Positions 17,906-28,702 are shown, numbered from the stretch's first letter. The stretch is 64,000 bases of DNA from Bacteroidales bacterium (GCA_028708425.1 JAQVYY010000003.1:62001-126000); one strand, 5' to 3'. Numbers and translations are program-made. Notes: a model not told the origin generated them from the sequence alone.

Positions 17906-18310
17906 ATGAAAGCTCTACACATAGAACCTACCGATTTTACGCCAAATGTAAACTTCAATCCAGAAAATAGTTCTTTTGAGATCTCTGGCTTCTCAAGACC
18001 AGAAAATGCGATTGGCTTTTATAGGCCTATTTTAAAATGGCTGGAAGAGTACAACGAGAAAGTTCTTAGCCAGAATACCGATTTCAATAAGAAATTACTT
18101 ACGCTTAACTTTAAAATGACCTATTTTAACTCGGCTTCATCAAAATTTTTACTCGACATCCTGCTAGAGTTTATGAAATTCATGTCGAAAGGCTACGAGG
18201 TTGAGGTAAACTGGTACTACGAGGAGGGCGACGATGAAATTCAAGAATCGGGCGAAGAGATGTCTGACATGGTTAGCTTCCCTTTCAAATTTATTTCATA
18301 CATCCCATAA
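17906..18310 (+). CDS. SiaC family regulatory phosphoprotein (DUF1987), Ser-type
   Basis: 134 residues with the SiaC signature: ISGFSRPENAIGFYRPILKWLEEY at 26-49 (here given in outline) and MTYFNSASSKFLLDIL at 71-86, then NWYYEEGDDEI. The residue equivalent to the model phospho-Thr is S76, followed by Ala instead of Ser. It is the immediate downstream neighbour of the SiaB-like kinase and so its most likely substrate. It resembles the paralog at 48674 more closely (same length, same SRPEN block) than the tandem pair at 10-11 kb. A perfect palindromic terminator ends the operon. Confidence 0.85.
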   Translation: MKALHIEPTDFTPNVNFNPENSSFEISGFSRPENAIGFYRPILKWLEEYNEKVLSQNTDFNKKLLTLNFKMTYFNSASSKFLLDILLEFMKFMSKGYEVEVNWYYEEGDDEIQESGEEMSDMVSFPFKFISYIP

Positions 18311-18329
18311 ATTAACCCTGAAACCAACT

Positions 18330-18367
18330 AGAGAGCCTCTAATTTAAATTAGAGGCTCTCTTTTTAT
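18330..18367 (+). terminator. Terminator of the siaB-siaC operon
   Basis: A 32-base perfect palindrome (AGAGAGCCTCTAATTT and its complement, 18330-18361) followed by TTTTATTTTTT. Confidence 0.9.
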
Positions 18368-18453
18368 TTTTTCGCATAAAATCTGTTACATAATTAATAA
18401 ACCCAAACACCTTTACTAAATTCAAGGATAACAACAGTTGCTTAACAAAGAGC

Positions 18454-18553
18454 TTAACCCCAATTATTCATTCGAATAATTGGGCTCAACTAAGTCGGGA
18501 TTAACCCGCATCTGCATTCATCTTTAACAAAATTGATGAATAATGCGGGTTAA
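18454..18553 (-). repeat. Palindromic element, internally deleted copy D
   Basis: Inverted relative to copy A. It starts TTAACCCCAATTATTCATTCG and ends AATAATGCGGGTTAA, keeping both ends and the outer hairpin but lacking the middle AATTTTG/CAAAATT hairpin. Its last bases contain the TAA stop codon of the convergent chemoreceptor gene. Confidence 0.85.
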
Positions 18554-20292
18554 AACTTCTCATACTCATCGTCGTCCTTTGGGCTAATGCTACCCCCCAT
18601 ATCCAGAATCGCCCCACCTTTTTTTACCTTTGGAGTAGCCGCAGGCGTTGGAACTGGTTTTTCTTCTGTTTTTTTGATGTTTACAGCGATGCCCTTAAGT
18701 TTTGGCTTAGCTATTGCTGTCTCTTTGATCTGTTTTACCGAAGAAGAAACTTTTTTTACTTCGGTTTTAAAGAAACTTATACGCTCCTTAAGCTTTTCGG
18801 CTTCAGCCTTCATCCTCTCTGAGCTTGTTACTAGCACATCGGCATTAGCCGCATTTTCTTGAGTTACATTATTAAGCTGTTGCAGAGCATGGTTAATCTG
18901 CTCTGCACCATTATTTTGCTCTACACTCCCCGCTGTAATCTCCTGTATAAGAACAGATGTTTTCTTAACCTCAGGTATGATTTCGCGAATTAACTCGACC
19001 GATGACTCGGTGTTGCGAACACTTTCTTTCGAGAGCAGAAGAATTTCATCGGCAGCCACCTTGCTCCGCTCGGCCAGCTTTCGCACTTCGGCTGCTACAA
19101 CAGCAAATCCTTTTCCATGCTCTCCTGCTCTAGCAGCCTCAACTGCAGCATTAAGTGCAAGCAGATTCGTTTGAAATGCAATATCATTTACAATACCAAT
19201 TCGTTCCGAAATTTTATTTATCGAGTCCATACTCTTCTCCGATTCGCCGCCAATTTTTTCTATATCAACAGCAAGCTGATTCGAAATTTTATTGGTATTA
19301 TTCGAGTTCTCCGTATTCTGCTGAATATTGGCCGTCATCTCCTCCATTGATGATGATACCTCCTGGGCACTACTAGCCTGGGTTGAAGCACCACCTGAAA
19401 TACCCTGGGCTATATCGTTTAGATCCATGCTGGTGTTGGCTATCTCTTCGGCACCCACAACGATTGAAACAACAATTTCTCGTAAACGACCAATCATTTG
19501 GCGCAAATCGTATAGCAACTTTGAAATCTCATCGTTACCCGAAATCTCATAATCGGCCTTTAAATCGCCATCTGCGAGCTTCGATATAACATCGGAAGCA
19601 ACGCTCACCGAACGCTTTATACCCGTTGTAATAAAGTATGACACAAATACTCCAAATACAACAACCAAAAGGCCCCCTATTACTACGAAGATTCTAAAAA
19701 ACGATGTGGATGATTCTATCTTGGCGTAAGCTTCGGCTGCTTCTTCCCGCTGATTATTCATAAGCGTTTCAATCTCTTCGAGCACCTGGTCGGTGGTAGT
19801 CATTACCGAACCGGTGGCAGCAACCATGCCCTCAACATCCATAAGAATCATAAAATCGTTATAGCTGTCGAAAGTACTAAGTTGATCCATTATACTCTTG
19901 TGGTCAACAAAAAGAGTTTCGGTAATTCGGCTGTCTATCTCGCTAAAGAGTTCTCTGTCGGCATCACTCCAATTTTCCGTAAGGGGCTTTATGGCTTTTA
20001 CCGCATTAGGGTAAAGTGTGCTATGAAGGTTCTCTAACCTTTGCTTGTCTGGAGTATCTGGTAATTTATCTATATAAACCCAGTTTTTTATAAGTAATTT
20101 CGACTCCGAAACCAAGTTTTGAATTTCCGTAAGCTGGCTAAGCGACGGGGTATTTTGCTCGGAGAGCTCCCGGTTTATATCATCATTCCTTGTAAGAATG
20201 ACATATGTTACCACCGACGTTATTAAAAAAAGTCCTATTATAAGCCCAAACCCCAGAGACAATTTTTTTGTTAATGAAAATTTTACTTCCAT
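18550..20292 (-). CDS. Methyl-accepting chemotaxis protein
   Basis: 580-residue transmembrane receptor. TM1 is about 13-34, a periplasmic four-helix-type sensor about 35-195, TM2 about 199-222, HAMP about 223-275, and the cytoplasmic coiled-coil signalling domain about 290-500, whose tip ([20 protein letters not shown], then [16 protein letters not shown]) is the CheA/CheW-binding hairpin. A Lys/Pro-rich tail and acidic end follow, without an obvious CheR-binding pentapeptide. No che genes are nearby. It is 12 bases downstream of the YfiR-like gene, so a shared operon is likely. The stop codon falls inside repeat copy D, so the last codons adjoin the insertion point. Confidence 0.93.
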   Translation of the reverse strand: MEVKFSLTKKLSLGFGLIIGLFLITSVVTYVILTRNDDINRELSEQNTPSLSQLTEIQNLVSESKLLIKNWVYIDKLPDTPDKQRLENLHSTLYPNAVKAIKPLTENWSDADRELFSEIDSRITETLFVDHKSIMDQLSTFDSYNDFMILMDVEGMVAATGSVMTTTDQVLEEIETLMNNQREEAAEAYAKIESSTSFFRIFVVIGGLLVVVFGVFVSYFITTGIKRSVSVASDVISKLADGDLKADYEISGNDEISKLLYDLRQMIGRLREIVVSIVVGAEEIANTSMDLNDIAQGISGGASTQASSAQEVSSSMEEMTANIQQNTENSNNTNKISNQLAVDIEKIGGESEKSMDSINKISERIGIVNDIAFQTNLLALNAAVEAARAGEHGKGFAVVAAEVRKLAERSKVAADEILLLSKESVRNTESSVELIREIIPEVKKTSVLIQEITAGSVEQNNGAEQINHALQQLNNVTQENAANADVLVTSSERMKAEAEKLKERISFFKTEVKKVSSSVKQIKETAIAKPKLKGIAVNIKKTEEKPVPTPAATPKVKKGGAILDMGGSISPKDDDEYEKF

Positions 20293-20304
20293 AATCTTAT
20301 GATT

Positions 20305-20844
20305 TTAGTATACTCTGGTAGCTAAATCGTACAGCTTACTGTTAACAGTAAACGACCGCTCCCTCATATAATTTCTGTTCATGTAAAACTCAAGCTTGCC
20401 CTCACGATCATTGTATAGTAAGGTTACGCCTGCTCCTTTACCTGTCCTAGCCGATCCTACTTGATCGCTAATAATTAAAGTGCAAGCCCCCTCGGCTTTT
20501 TGTGCTATTTGGGTAATTTGTTCAAACAAATTTTCAGGAACGAATAGGATATTGGCCTTATCCACCTCGCTAACATCGGGGTACGACTTAACTTCGATTT
20601 GCTGGTTCCCAACCCGCCGTACCCGAAGCGCAGAGAGCTGATGTAAAAGATCGGGTTCATCACCTACAACAGCGATTACAAAGTTCCCCTCTTTCCCTTC
20701 GGGACACCACTCTATTAGCCTTGTGAGCTGGTAAATAAACGCGGTTTGCATTTTTCCTTTCTGAGCATTTACGGTTATACTAAATAGCATCACTGCCAAT
20801 AGCAGTAAAGGGTTAACTATATTAAAACACTTATTTTTCTTCAT
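20305..20844 (-). CDS. YfiR family periplasmic protein (DUF4154)
   Basis: 179 residues: signal peptide 1-27 (cleavage after VNA), then a YfiR/DUF4154 domain with AFIYQLTRLIEWCPEG, FVIAVVGDEPDLLHQL and CTLIISDQ segments. In Pseudomonas, YfiR is a periplasmic repressor of the diguanylate cyclase YfiN. Bacteroidota versions are usually found next to sensor proteins. Here the partner is the MCP encoded 12 bases downstream, suggesting it modulates that receptor from the periplasm (inference). No GGDEF protein is in the window. Confidence 0.8.
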   Translation of the reverse strand: MKKNKCFNIVNPLLLLAVMLFSITVNAQKGKMQTAFIYQLTRLIEWCPEGKEGNFVIAVVGDEPDLLHQLSALRVRRVGNQQIEVKSYPDVSEVDKANILFVPENLFEQITQIAQKAEGACTLIISDQVGSARTGKGAGVTLLYNDREGKLEFYMNRNYMRERSFTVNSKLYDLATRVY

Positions 20845-21026
20845 AACCTTAAGGATTTGAATTAAAAAAGTAAGGACAACTACTTAAATTAAACGAATTA
20901 ATAGTAAAATAGTTCCATTGTAGCCTTCCAAGAGTTTCTACTCGTATGGTTAATTCTTGTATGCTACAAGTGCACAATATACGAACTCTTGCAAAGCTTT
21001 AAAATATTTATTTAATCAATAATTAC

Positions 21027-21034
21027 TATCTTTG
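21027..21034 (+). promoter_or_regulatory. Candidate -7 element of cysS
   Basis: TATCTTTG, a full match to TAnnTTTG, 42 bases before the cysS ATG, in the 231-base gap shared with the divergent yfiR-like gene. The rest of that gap shows no other structure. Confidence 0.5.
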
Positions 21035-21075
21035 AATTTTATTAAAAACATTAGACTTACAAAATAAGGCACAGC

Positions 21076-22539
21076 ATGAATCTTACCATTTATAATACCC
21101 TAACCCGAAAAAAAGAAGTTTTTAAACCAATAAACGAACCAAATGTAGGGCTTTACGTATGCGGTCCGACCGTATACGGTGATCCCCACTTGGGGCATGC
21201 CCGCCCCGCAATTACCTTTGATATACTTTTTAGGCTGCTAAAACATTTGGACTATAAAGTACGATATGTTCGCAATGTTACCGATGTTGGCCATTTAGAA
21301 AGCGATGCCGATGAAGGTGAAGACAAAATTGCAAAAAAGGCACGGCTCGACCAACTTGAGCCAATGGAAATTGCTCAACGCTACACCATCCGATACCATG
21401 ATGCTATGAAAATGCTTAACACCCTACCTCCAAGTATTGAACCAAGAGCTAGCGGTCATATTATTGAGCAAATTGAGCTGATAAAAAAGATTCTTAAAAA
21501 TGGTTTTGCTTACGAAAGCAATGGATCAATTTATTTTGATGTTGAAAAATATCATGAAAAATATAACTACGGAAAGCTCTCGGGGCGCGTTATCGAGGAT
21601 ATGATTTCGAGCACACGCAAACTCGATGGGCAGGATGAGAAACGAAATAGCATTGACTTTGCTTTATGGAAAAAGGCTAATCCTGAACATATTATGCGCT
21701 GGCCATCTCCTTGGAGCATTGGATTCCCTGGTTGGCATTTAGAATGCTCAGCAATGAGCACAAAGTACCTTGGCGAACCTTTTGATATACACGGAGGCGG
21801 GATGGATTTGGTTTTTCCTCATCACGAATGTGAAATAGCCCAAAGCGTAGCAGCTAATGGCAAAGAGGCCGTTCGCTACTGGATGCACAACAACATGATT
21901 ACCATTAATGGGCAAAAAATGGGCAAATCGTTGGGTAATTTTATTACCCTCGAAGAACTTTTTGAGGGGAATCATAAAATGCTTACACAGGCCTATAGCC
22001 CAATGACCATAAAGCTCTTTATTCTTCAGGCACACTATCGATCTACCCTCGATTTCTCAAATGAGGCCTTACAGGCTGCCGAAAAAGGGCTAAGCCGACT
22101 ATTTGCTGCTGCACGTTTGCTTACTAAAATTAAACCATCTGCCAATTCTACAGTTAACGTAAACGAGCTGTGGGAAAAAGCCTACACAGCCCTTTGCGAC
22201 GACCTAAACAGTCCCATTGCGCTGGCCACCATTTTTGATTGGGTTAGAATTATTAACTCTTTATCCGAGGGGAAAGAAACCATTACCCAGGCAGATTTAA
22301 AAACCCTTAAATCAACATTCAATACCCTAGTTTTTGATATTTTAGGGCTAGCCAACGAACAGTTGGCCGACACAAAGCACACCAATTTAGCTGGGAATCT
22401 TATGGAAATGATTCTAAACATACGCCTGCAAGCCAAGGCAAATAAAGACTTTGCCACATCCGATAAAATTCGCGACGATTTGGCTAAACTAGGGGTTACG
22501 GTTAAAGACAGGAAAGACGGTTTCGACTGGGAAATATAG
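21076..22539 (+). CDS. cysS: Cysteinyl-tRNA synthetase
   Basis: Class I aminoacyl-tRNA synthetase charging tRNA-Cys. 487 residues. The zinc ligand C29 and the HIGH box HLGH at 38-41 lie in the N-terminal Rossmann fold. [10 protein letters not shown] and [11 protein letters not shown] carry the other zinc ligands. The KMSKS loop reads KMGKS at 281-285. The C-terminal anticodon-binding helical domain ends in [10 protein letters not shown]. Convergent with ldcA with only 6 bases between stop codons and no visible hairpin between them. Confidence 0.96.
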   Translation: MNLTIYNTLTRKKEVFKPINEPNVGLYVCGPTVYGDPHLGHARPAITFDILFRLLKHLDYKVRYVRNVTDVGHLESDADEGEDKIAKKARLDQLEPMEIAQRYTIRYHDAMKMLNTLPPSIEPRASGHIIEQIELIKKILKNGFAYESNGSIYFDVEKYHEKYNYGKLSGRVIEDMISSTRKLDGQDEKRNSIDFALWKKANPEHIMRWPSPWSIGFPGWHLECSAMSTKYLGEPFDIHGGGMDLVFPHHECEIAQSVAANGKEAVRYWMHNNMITINGQKMGKSLGNFITLEELFEGNHKMLTQAYSPMTIKLFILQAHYRSTLDFSNEALQAAEKGLSRLFAAARLLTKIKPSANSTVNVNELWEKAYTALCDDLNSPIALATIFDWVRIINSLSEGKETITQADLKTLKSTFNTLVFDILGLANEQLADTKHTNLAGNLMEMILNIRLQAKANKDFATSDKIRDDLAKLGVTVKDRKDGFDWEI

Positions 22540-22545
22540 CTCTCC

Positions 22546-23466
22546 TTACTCTCTAGCAAGAAACGTGAGATTGCTTCCCCCGTCAGAAACAGTTAGCGTA
22601 ACATTTCGGCCCATAATAAGCGCAACATTCTCTTCCTGGTGCCCAACAGGGAAACGGAAACAAACGGGATAACTATATTCACCCACCACATCCCTTATAA
22701 TTTCTAGGGCATTTAGCCCATAGGGTATGGTATTATCATTCATCTGCGTCATACCGCCAACGACCAAAGCCGCCAAATTTTCAAGCTTACCGCTGCGTTT
22801 AAGGTTCATCATCATTCTATCAATATGGTACAGGTACTCATCTACATCCTCTAAAAAAAGAATTTTATCTTGCGTATTTATATCGGCATCGGTACCCGCT
22901 ATGCTGCATAATACGGATAGGTTTCCCCCACACAATTCACCTACGGCAATACCATTCCGATTAAGCTTATGGGTCGGAAAATTATACTCGGGGTTTAGGC
23001 CAAAAAGAACCTTTCGTAAACTTTCGGTAGAAGTATTGGGCTTTCCATCCACAGGAAAATTAATGGGCATAATACCATGTATCGTCTCCATTTTAAACCA
23101 CGAATTTAAAAAGCTATGCAATACCGTAATATCACTATACCCCACAACCCATTTGGGGTCGCGCTGTAAATCTCTTAGGTTTAAAAAATCGAGCAAACGA
23201 ACGGTGCCATACCCCCCACGGGCACAAATAATCGCTTTTATCGTTGGATTAGTTATCATCGATTGAAAATCTGAAGCACGCCCAGAATCGGTACCCGAAA
23301 ACTGATTATACTCCCCAAACAGGTTTTCGCCAAATACCACTTTTAACCCCCAACTCTCGAGCATTCGTACTGCAGGTTCAATCTCAGCGTGTTTCACTTT
23401 CCGTGCTGGCGCTAAAATAGCTACAGCATCGCCTGATTTTAATGTGGGAGGAGAAATAGGAACCAT
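22546..23466 (-). CDS. ldcA: LD-carboxypeptidase, S66 family
   Basis: Removes the terminal D-Ala from L,D-linked peptides in murein recycling, or a related L,D-carboxypeptidase or microcin-immunity activity. The 306 residues contain the family's Ser-Glu-His triad: S111 in VGYSDITVLHSF, E206 in FLEDVDEYLYHID and H276 in PVGHQEENVALIMG, together with ARGGYGTVRLLDFL at 82-95. No signal peptide is seen, so it is probably cytoplasmic. Divergent from metG. Confidence 0.9.
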   Translation of the reverse strand: MVPISPPTLKSGDAVAILAPARKVKHAEIEPAVRMLESWGLKVVFGENLFGEYNQFSGTDSGRASDFQSMITNPTIKAIICARGGYGTVRLLDFLNLRDLQRDPKWVVGYSDITVLHSFLNSWFKMETIHGIMPINFPVDGKPNTSTESLRKVLFGLNPEYNFPTHKLNRNGIAVGELCGGNLSVLCSIAGTDADINTQDKILFLEDVDEYLYHIDRMMMNLKRSGKLENLAALVVGGMTQMNDNTIPYGLNALEIIRDVVGEYSYPVCFRFPVGHQEENVALIMGRNVTLTVSDGGSNLTFLARE

Positions 23467-23487
23467 TGACTTGTTTTTTAAATTTAC

Positions 23488-23495
23488 TACATTTG
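23488..23495 (+). promoter_or_regulatory. Candidate -7 element of metG
   Basis: TACATTTG fits the consensus. A TTG at 23466-23468 is 19 bases upstream, a correct -33 spacing. It lies 99 bases before the metG ATG. Confidence 0.4.
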
Positions 23496-23594
23496 CAACC
23501 TGTTGCTACAGGTTATTCTATTACTAAATTAGCTACATTTATACAGAAGTATGCTCGCTAAGCACGTTTTTTGACCAAACCTAACAAATCTGCC

Positions 23595-25628
23595 ATGAAC
23601 GCCTACAAACGCTACTTAATTACATCGGCCTTGCCCTACGCAAACGGCCCCATACATATCGGACACCTAGCAGGGGTTTACGTCCCCTCAAACATATACA
23701 CCCGTTACTTACGCCTAAAAGGGGTAGACGTAATATCGATTTGCGGCTCGGATGAGCATGGCGTTCCTATTACCATCAAAGCCCGCCAAGAAGGGGTTTC
23801 GCCACAGGATATAGTGGATAAGTACCATGCTATTATAAAAAAATCGTTCGAAGATTTTGGGATAACCTTTGATATATACTCTCGCACCTCGTCAAAAGCC
23901 CATCACGAAAACTCGGCCGAGTTTTTCCGTAACCTTTACGATAAGGGCTTATTTATTGAAAAAACAACCGAGCAATACTACGACCCCGAGGCGAACCAAT
24001 TTTTAGCCGATAGGTATATTACAGGAACATGCCCACACTGTAATAACGAAAAGGCCTATGGCGATCAGTGCGAAAAATGTGGAACAAGCCTTAACGCCAC
24101 CGATCTTATTAACCCCAAATCGACCCTTAGTGGGGCTAAGCCCATACGAAAATCGACAAAACACTGGTTTCTTCCCCTGGAGAGGTACCAGAGTTTTCTG
24201 GAAAAATGGATACTTGAAGAGCATAAGGAGTGGAAAACAAATGTTTACGGGCAATGCAAAAGTTGGCTCGATCAAGGTTTACAACCCCGAGCGGTTAGCC
24301 GCGACCTGAATTGGGGTGTACCGGTACCCGTTGAAGGTGCCGAAGGAAAAGTCCTGTACGTATGGTTCGATGCACCTCTTGGCTACATCACAGCAACCAA
24401 AGAGCTAACCCCCGACTGGGAAAAGTACTGGAAAGATCCCGAAACACGTATGATTCACTTTATTGGTAAGGATAACATTGTTTTTCACTGCATCGTTTTC
24501 CCTTCAATGCTAAAAGCCGAAGGCAGCTACATACTACCCGATAATGTTCCAGCTAACGAGTTCCTAAATCTTGAGGGCAATAAAATTTCAACCTCAAACA
24601 ATTGGGCTGTGTGGCTACATGAGTATCTCGAAGATTTCCCGGGCAAACAGGATGTTTTGCGCTATGTGCTTACAGCCAATATGCCCGAAACTAAGGACAA
24701 CGACTTTACTTGGAAAGATTTTCAGGCACGGAATAATAACGAGCTGGTTGCCATTTTAGGTAATTTTGTGAACCGGGCATTGGTGCTAACACACAAATAC
24801 TTCGAGGGTAAGCTACCTGAAATGGGGCCACTAACCGATTACGATAAGAGTACCATTGAGGAATTGCCTAAGCTGAAAGCATCAATTGAAAAGAACCTCG
24901 AATCTTTTCGTTTCCGCGACGCTTTACGTGAAATGATGAACATTGCCCGGCTAGGAAATAAGTATCTTGCCGACTCGGAACCATGGAAAATATATAAAAC
25001 CAACCCCCATAGAGTTGCCACTATTCTGAACGTTTCGCTGCAGATCTGTGCAAATATTGCTATCCTTGCCGAACCTTTCCTTCCCTTTACTTCAGAAAAA
25101 TTAAGGCGAATGCTAAGCACCAGCGCGGCAGGTTGGACAAAAAGCGGAAACATAAACTTGCTTCCTGTGGGTCATCAAATTGAGAAAGCCGAGTTACTAT
25201 TCGAAAAAATTGAAGACGATGTGGTTGAAAGCCAGCTGGCCAAACTAAAATCAACAAAAATGGAGAATCAAGCAAAAGCAAAGCCGATTGAACCACAAAA
25301 AGGCACCATTACTTTTGACGATTTTACAAAAATGGATATCCGCATTTCAACAGTGCTAGCCGCCGAGAGGGTACCCAAAACCAAAAAGCTGTTAAAGCTT
25401 GAAATTGATACGGGCATTGACAAACGAACCATTGTATCGGGCATAGCAGAATTCTTTAAACCCGAAGATGTTGTTGGTCGTCAGGTGTGCGTTCTGGTTA
25501 ACCTGGAACCCCGAAAAATTCGCGGTGTCCTATCACACGGTATGATTTTAATGGCAAAAAACTCGGATGATAGCCTTCGATTTGTTGAACCCAATGAGGC
25601 TGTAGACAGTGGATCCTCTGTTAACTAA
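23595..25628 (+). CDS. metG: Methionyl-tRNA synthetase
   Basis: Class I synthetase for Met-tRNA. From the ATG at 23595 it has 677 residues; a TTG eight codons earlier is possible but less likely. HIGH is at 21-24, zinc knuckle cysteines are C146, C149, C159 and C162, and the KMSKS loop is the KISTS variant at 330-334 common in this branch. The C-terminal EMAP/Trbp111-like tRNA-binding domain covers roughly the last 105 residues ([20 protein letters not shown]). A hairpin terminator follows 20 bases after the stop. Confidence 0.96.
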   Translation: MNAYKRYLITSALPYANGPIHIGHLAGVYVPSNIYTRYLRLKGVDVISICGSDEHGVPITIKARQEGVSPQDIVDKYHAIIKKSFEDFGITFDIYSRTSSKAHHENSAEFFRNLYDKGLFIEKTTEQYYDPEANQFLADRYITGTCPHCNNEKAYGDQCEKCGTSLNATDLINPKSTLSGAKPIRKSTKHWFLPLERYQSFLEKWILEEHKEWKTNVYGQCKSWLDQGLQPRAVSRDLNWGVPVPVEGAEGKVLYVWFDAPLGYITATKELTPDWEKYWKDPETRMIHFIGKDNIVFHCIVFPSMLKAEGSYILPDNVPANEFLNLEGNKISTSNNWAVWLHEYLEDFPGKQDVLRYVLTANMPETKDNDFTWKDFQARNNNELVAILGNFVNRALVLTHKYFEGKLPEMGPLTDYDKSTIEELPKLKASIEKNLESFRFRDALREMMNIARLGNKYLADSEPWKIYKTNPHRVATILNVSLQICANIAILAEPFLPFTSEKLRRMLSTSAAGWTKSGNINLLPVGHQIEKAELLFEKIEDDVVESQLAKLKSTKMENQAKAKPIEPQKGTITFDDFTKMDIRISTVLAAERVPKTKKLLKLEIDTGIDKRTIVSGIAEFFKPEDVVGRQVCVLVNLEPRKIRGVLSHGMILMAKNSDDSLRFVEPNEAVDSGSSVN

Positions 25629-25647
25629 TCTTATTGCAAAAAATATT

Positions 25648-25680
25648 GAAAAGCCATGCCGCTGGCCATGGCTTTTCTTA
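25648..25680 (+). terminator. Rho-independent terminator of metG
   Basis: GAAAAGCCATG pairs with CATGGCTTTTC around a GC-rich loop, followed by TTCTTA. Confidence 0.75.
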
Positions 25681-25808
25681 CTAAAAACACAACAGCTAAA
25701 TTCCTAATTCAAAGATTTACTTCGTTGCTACATATCATAACTTTTTACTAGAAAATAGTTTAATTATTCATAAATTGCGCGGTCTACTATTAAATCAGAT
25801 AAAAAAAT

Positions 25809-27188
25809 ATGAATAGAATTTTTCCCATCGTCTTACTAGCATTTGCTCTGGTTTTTTCGGGGTGTGCCTCAAAACGTTTAGCAAAACGGGGATTGAAATT
25901 TGAACAGGCTGGCATGTACGAAATGGCTGCCGATTACTACTATCATTCTGTAGTTGCCAAACCCAGTAATGTTGATGCCGTAATTGGCCTCAAAAAGAAT
26001 GGTCAACGACTACTCGATGAAAAATTGCTCAGGGTACAAAAATCGTACTTCAATAACAACGATAAAGAAACCGTGCACGCCTATATTGATGCTAAGAACT
26101 ATTTTGATAAGATAAAAAATACGGGTGTCTCGCTTAGCTTATCCGAAACAACGCAGCAATACTATCAGGAGGCGAAACCCAGGTATCTCGAATCGCTTTT
26201 TTACGATGCTCAGCTGCTACTCGACGAGGAAAAATTCAAAGAATCGGAACTAAAATTCACAGAGATTAAGCAAATTGATCCAACCTTTGATGGCGTTGAC
26301 GATTTGATGAAAATATCGAAAAGTGAACCATTATACCGTCAAGGCAAAGGATACTTAGAGGGAGAAATGTACCGTAAAGCATACACAATATTCAACTCCA
26401 TAGTTTCTGACTTTGGCCTGTATAAAGATTCTAAAGATTTAAGGGACGAATCGCTACTTAAAGCTCAGCTAACAATTGCCATAGGAAAAGTAAATACAAA
26501 AATTACCAATAAAGAAGCCCCGCTGTTGGTTGAAAGCGCATTAAGCTCTGGCATAGGCAATATTAACAACCCATTTTTTAAACTTGTTGACATTAAGAAT
26601 ATTGATGAGTTTATCAATCAACAACGTTTAGGCTCATCATTGGGCTCGGAAATTAGGGTTGGTAAAATGCTAGTAGCTAAAGCCATTATAAATGCAACCA
26701 TTTTAAAATTTGACGTTTCGGAAGGAAGGATAAAAACACAAAACAAACGGGGGTACATAAAAAAAACAAAAACATACGAAGACAAGCAGACAGGTGAAGA
26801 ACGAAAGGTTGTAGAGTATGATAAGGTTAGCTATACCGAGGTTTCAAAAACCAACTCGTGCGCAATATCCGTGCAATACCAACTAGTTTCGACCGAAACC
26901 GCAGAGGTGCTCCTATCCGATGTGATTACTGTTCGCAAGTATGACGTTTTAAACTATGCCGATTATAAGGGGAATAGCAACAACCTAGTGCCTGGTTACT
27001 GGGAATACAGTAACAAAAAATCATCGAAAGATCGAATTGACGATAATTCATACGCTGTTAGGCAGCTGCAGCAATTACTAAAGGCAAGTAAAAAAATTAA
27101 GAGCGCTAGCCAGCTGAAAACAGAAGCGTTAACCGATTTTTCTACACGGATAACCAGACAGGTTGGCACATACAATCCAGAAAACTAG
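25809..27188 (+). CDS. Lipoprotein with TPR-like helical repeats, unknown function
   Basis: 459 residues. Lipoprotein signal with VFSGC, C19. The N-terminal half looks like tetratricopeptide repeats (AKRGLKFEQAGMYEMAADYYYHSV; then ALLLDEEKFKESELKF-like units). The C-terminal half is predicted beta-rich with INATILKFDVSEGRI and a KVVEYDKVSYTEVSK region, which resembles domains seen next to CsgG/LPP20-type lipoproteins. I do not recognise a named family. It is 6 bases upstream of the next lipoprotein gene and both proteins happen to be 459 residues long. Probably a periplasmic or outer-membrane complex partner of that gene. Confidence 0.75.
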   Translation: MNRIFPIVLLAFALVFSGCASKRLAKRGLKFEQAGMYEMAADYYYHSVVAKPSNVDAVIGLKKNGQRLLDEKLLRVQKSYFNNNDKETVHAYIDAKNYFDKIKNTGVSLSLSETTQQYYQEAKPRYLESLFYDAQLLLDEEKFKESELKFTEIKQIDPTFDGVDDLMKISKSEPLYRQGKGYLEGEMYRKAYTIFNSIVSDFGLYKDSKDLRDESLLKAQLTIAIGKVNTKITNKEAPLLVESALSSGIGNINNPFFKLVDIKNIDEFINQQRLGSSLGSEIRVGKMLVAKAIINATILKFDVSEGRIKTQNKRGYIKKTKTYEDKQTGEERKVVEYDKVSYTEVSKTNSCAISVQYQLVSTETAEVLLSDVITVRKYDVLNYADYKGNSNNLVPGYWEYSNKKSSKDRIDDNSYAVRQLQQLLKASKKIKSASQLKTEALTDFSTRITRQVGTYNPEN

Positions 27189-27194
27189 CTATAT

Positions 27195-28574
27195 ATGAAA
27201 ATAAGATTAGCTGTAATTACCATCCTTTTATCAGGCTTGTTTAGTTGCGGAGGGAGTAAAAAAGTTCAGCAAGAGCAATTTCGGCCTAAGCCCGAATGGA
27301 TTAAAAGCAGACCCTCGTCGCAAGCATACTACTACGGTATAGGAGCAAGCCGTAAAACTCTCGATGCAAACCAGTATATGCAGAGTGCCCGACAAAATGC
27401 GCTGGCCGATATGGCTGGCGAGATTTCTGTCAGCATATCGAGCAACTCCGTGCTACATGCATTCGAATCGAATTTAAACTTTCGCGAAGATTTTACCTCT
27501 ACAATTAGAACTCAGGCACAACAAGATTTAGAGGGATATGAAATGGTTGACTCCTGGGAGGATGCTGAGAATTACTGGGTGTTTTACAAGCTCTCTAAGG
27601 CTCAACACCAAGAGATTAAAGAAAAACGACGAGCCAACGCCATTACACAATCGCTAAATTTTTACAGTAACGCGTTAAATTCCCGCAATCAAGGCGATAT
27701 TCGATCGTCAATAGTTCAGCTTATAAAAGCACTTAACCCCATTAAACCATACTTTAGCGAACCTCTACCCGCCAACTACAAAGGCAAACAGATTTATCTT
27801 GGTTCAGAAATTCTTAACGAGCTAACGCATACCCTTAACCAAATAAAGATTGTTCCTGTAAACAAAAGCATCATGGTTAAGCTGGGAAACGAAATATTGC
27901 CATCACAGCTACAATTTATGGTTAAGGGTAGCTCCACCAATCCGGCACATGGCATCCCCCTTTTAGCATCGTACACCGAAAGGCCAATACGCAACAATAA
28001 GCAACGAACAAACGCCAATGGCGTTGCAGGATTTAGTGTTGATATCGTTAGGTCGAAAAGTAGCATCGAAACATTTTCGGCAACGCTTGATATGGACGAC
28101 TTCCTGGCTGAAGCCAATGCAGATCCACTAATTCGAAAATTAGTAAAACCATTCAACCTGCCCAATGCTTCAATAAATATCAACATTAGGACAATTAATT
28201 TTGCAGTTGTTGTAAAGGAAACGGTACTTGGCAAAGCACAAATACCCCCGATGCTTAAGGAGAGCTTCGAAAGAAAAAGTTCCGAAGCTGGATTTAAAGT
28301 TACTCCAAATCAGCAAAACGCCGACTATATCGCAACCATAATTGCGGTAGCAAACCCTCGGACCGAAACAGGACAGTATAAAAACGTGCAGGTTGAGGGA
28401 TCAATTAAAGTGCAAACGAACCAAGGAGATGTAATTTATCTTAAAGCACTAGATGGTTTCAACGGACGGCATTTCAACTATGAGCAAGCTGCTAACGAAG
28501 CTTTTCGAGAGGTGATTAGAAAATTTGAAAACTCATACTTCCGTGAAATACAGGAAGCCATTGCGAAACGCTAA
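27195..28574 (+). CDS. LPP20 family lipoprotein
   Basis: 459 residues with a lipobox ending GLFSC (C18). The region WIKSRPSSQAYYYGIGASRK and the following SARQNALADMAGEISVSISS, then ESNLNFREDFTSTIRTQAQ and YWVFYKLSKAQHQEIKE, match the LPP20-like domain in roughly residues 30-140. The remaining 300 residues form beta-rich segments, including one with RTNANGVAGFSVDI that looks like an Ig-like or carboxypeptidase-regulatory fold. Functions of such lipoproteins in Bacteroidota are unknown. The 6-base gap to the preceding gene points to one transcript. Confidence 0.8.
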   Translation: MKIRLAVITILLSGLFSCGGSKKVQQEQFRPKPEWIKSRPSSQAYYYGIGASRKTLDANQYMQSARQNALADMAGEISVSISSNSVLHAFESNLNFREDFTSTIRTQAQQDLEGYEMVDSWEDAENYWVFYKLSKAQHQEIKEKRRANAITQSLNFYSNALNSRNQGDIRSSIVQLIKALNPIKPYFSEPLPANYKGKQIYLGSEILNELTHTLNQIKIVPVNKSIMVKLGNEILPSQLQFMVKGSSTNPAHGIPLLASYTERPIRNNKQRTNANGVAGFSVDIVRSKSSIETFSATLDMDDFLAEANADPLIRKLVKPFNLPNASININIRTINFAVVVKETVLGKAQIPPMLKESFERKSSEAGFKVTPNQQNADYIATIIAVANPRTETGQYKNVQVEGSIKVQTNQGDVIYLKALDGFNGRHFNYEQAANEAFREVIRKFENSYFREIQEAIAKR

Positions 28575-28702
28575 ACCACTTTTTATCAGATAAGATGCTT
28601 AACAACACCCTGCATAAATAATACTACCTTTTATCATAATTGGATAGTTTTTTTAACTAATTTTGCACACTAAAACCAGCAGAAAAACAAACCATGTTGT
28701 AC

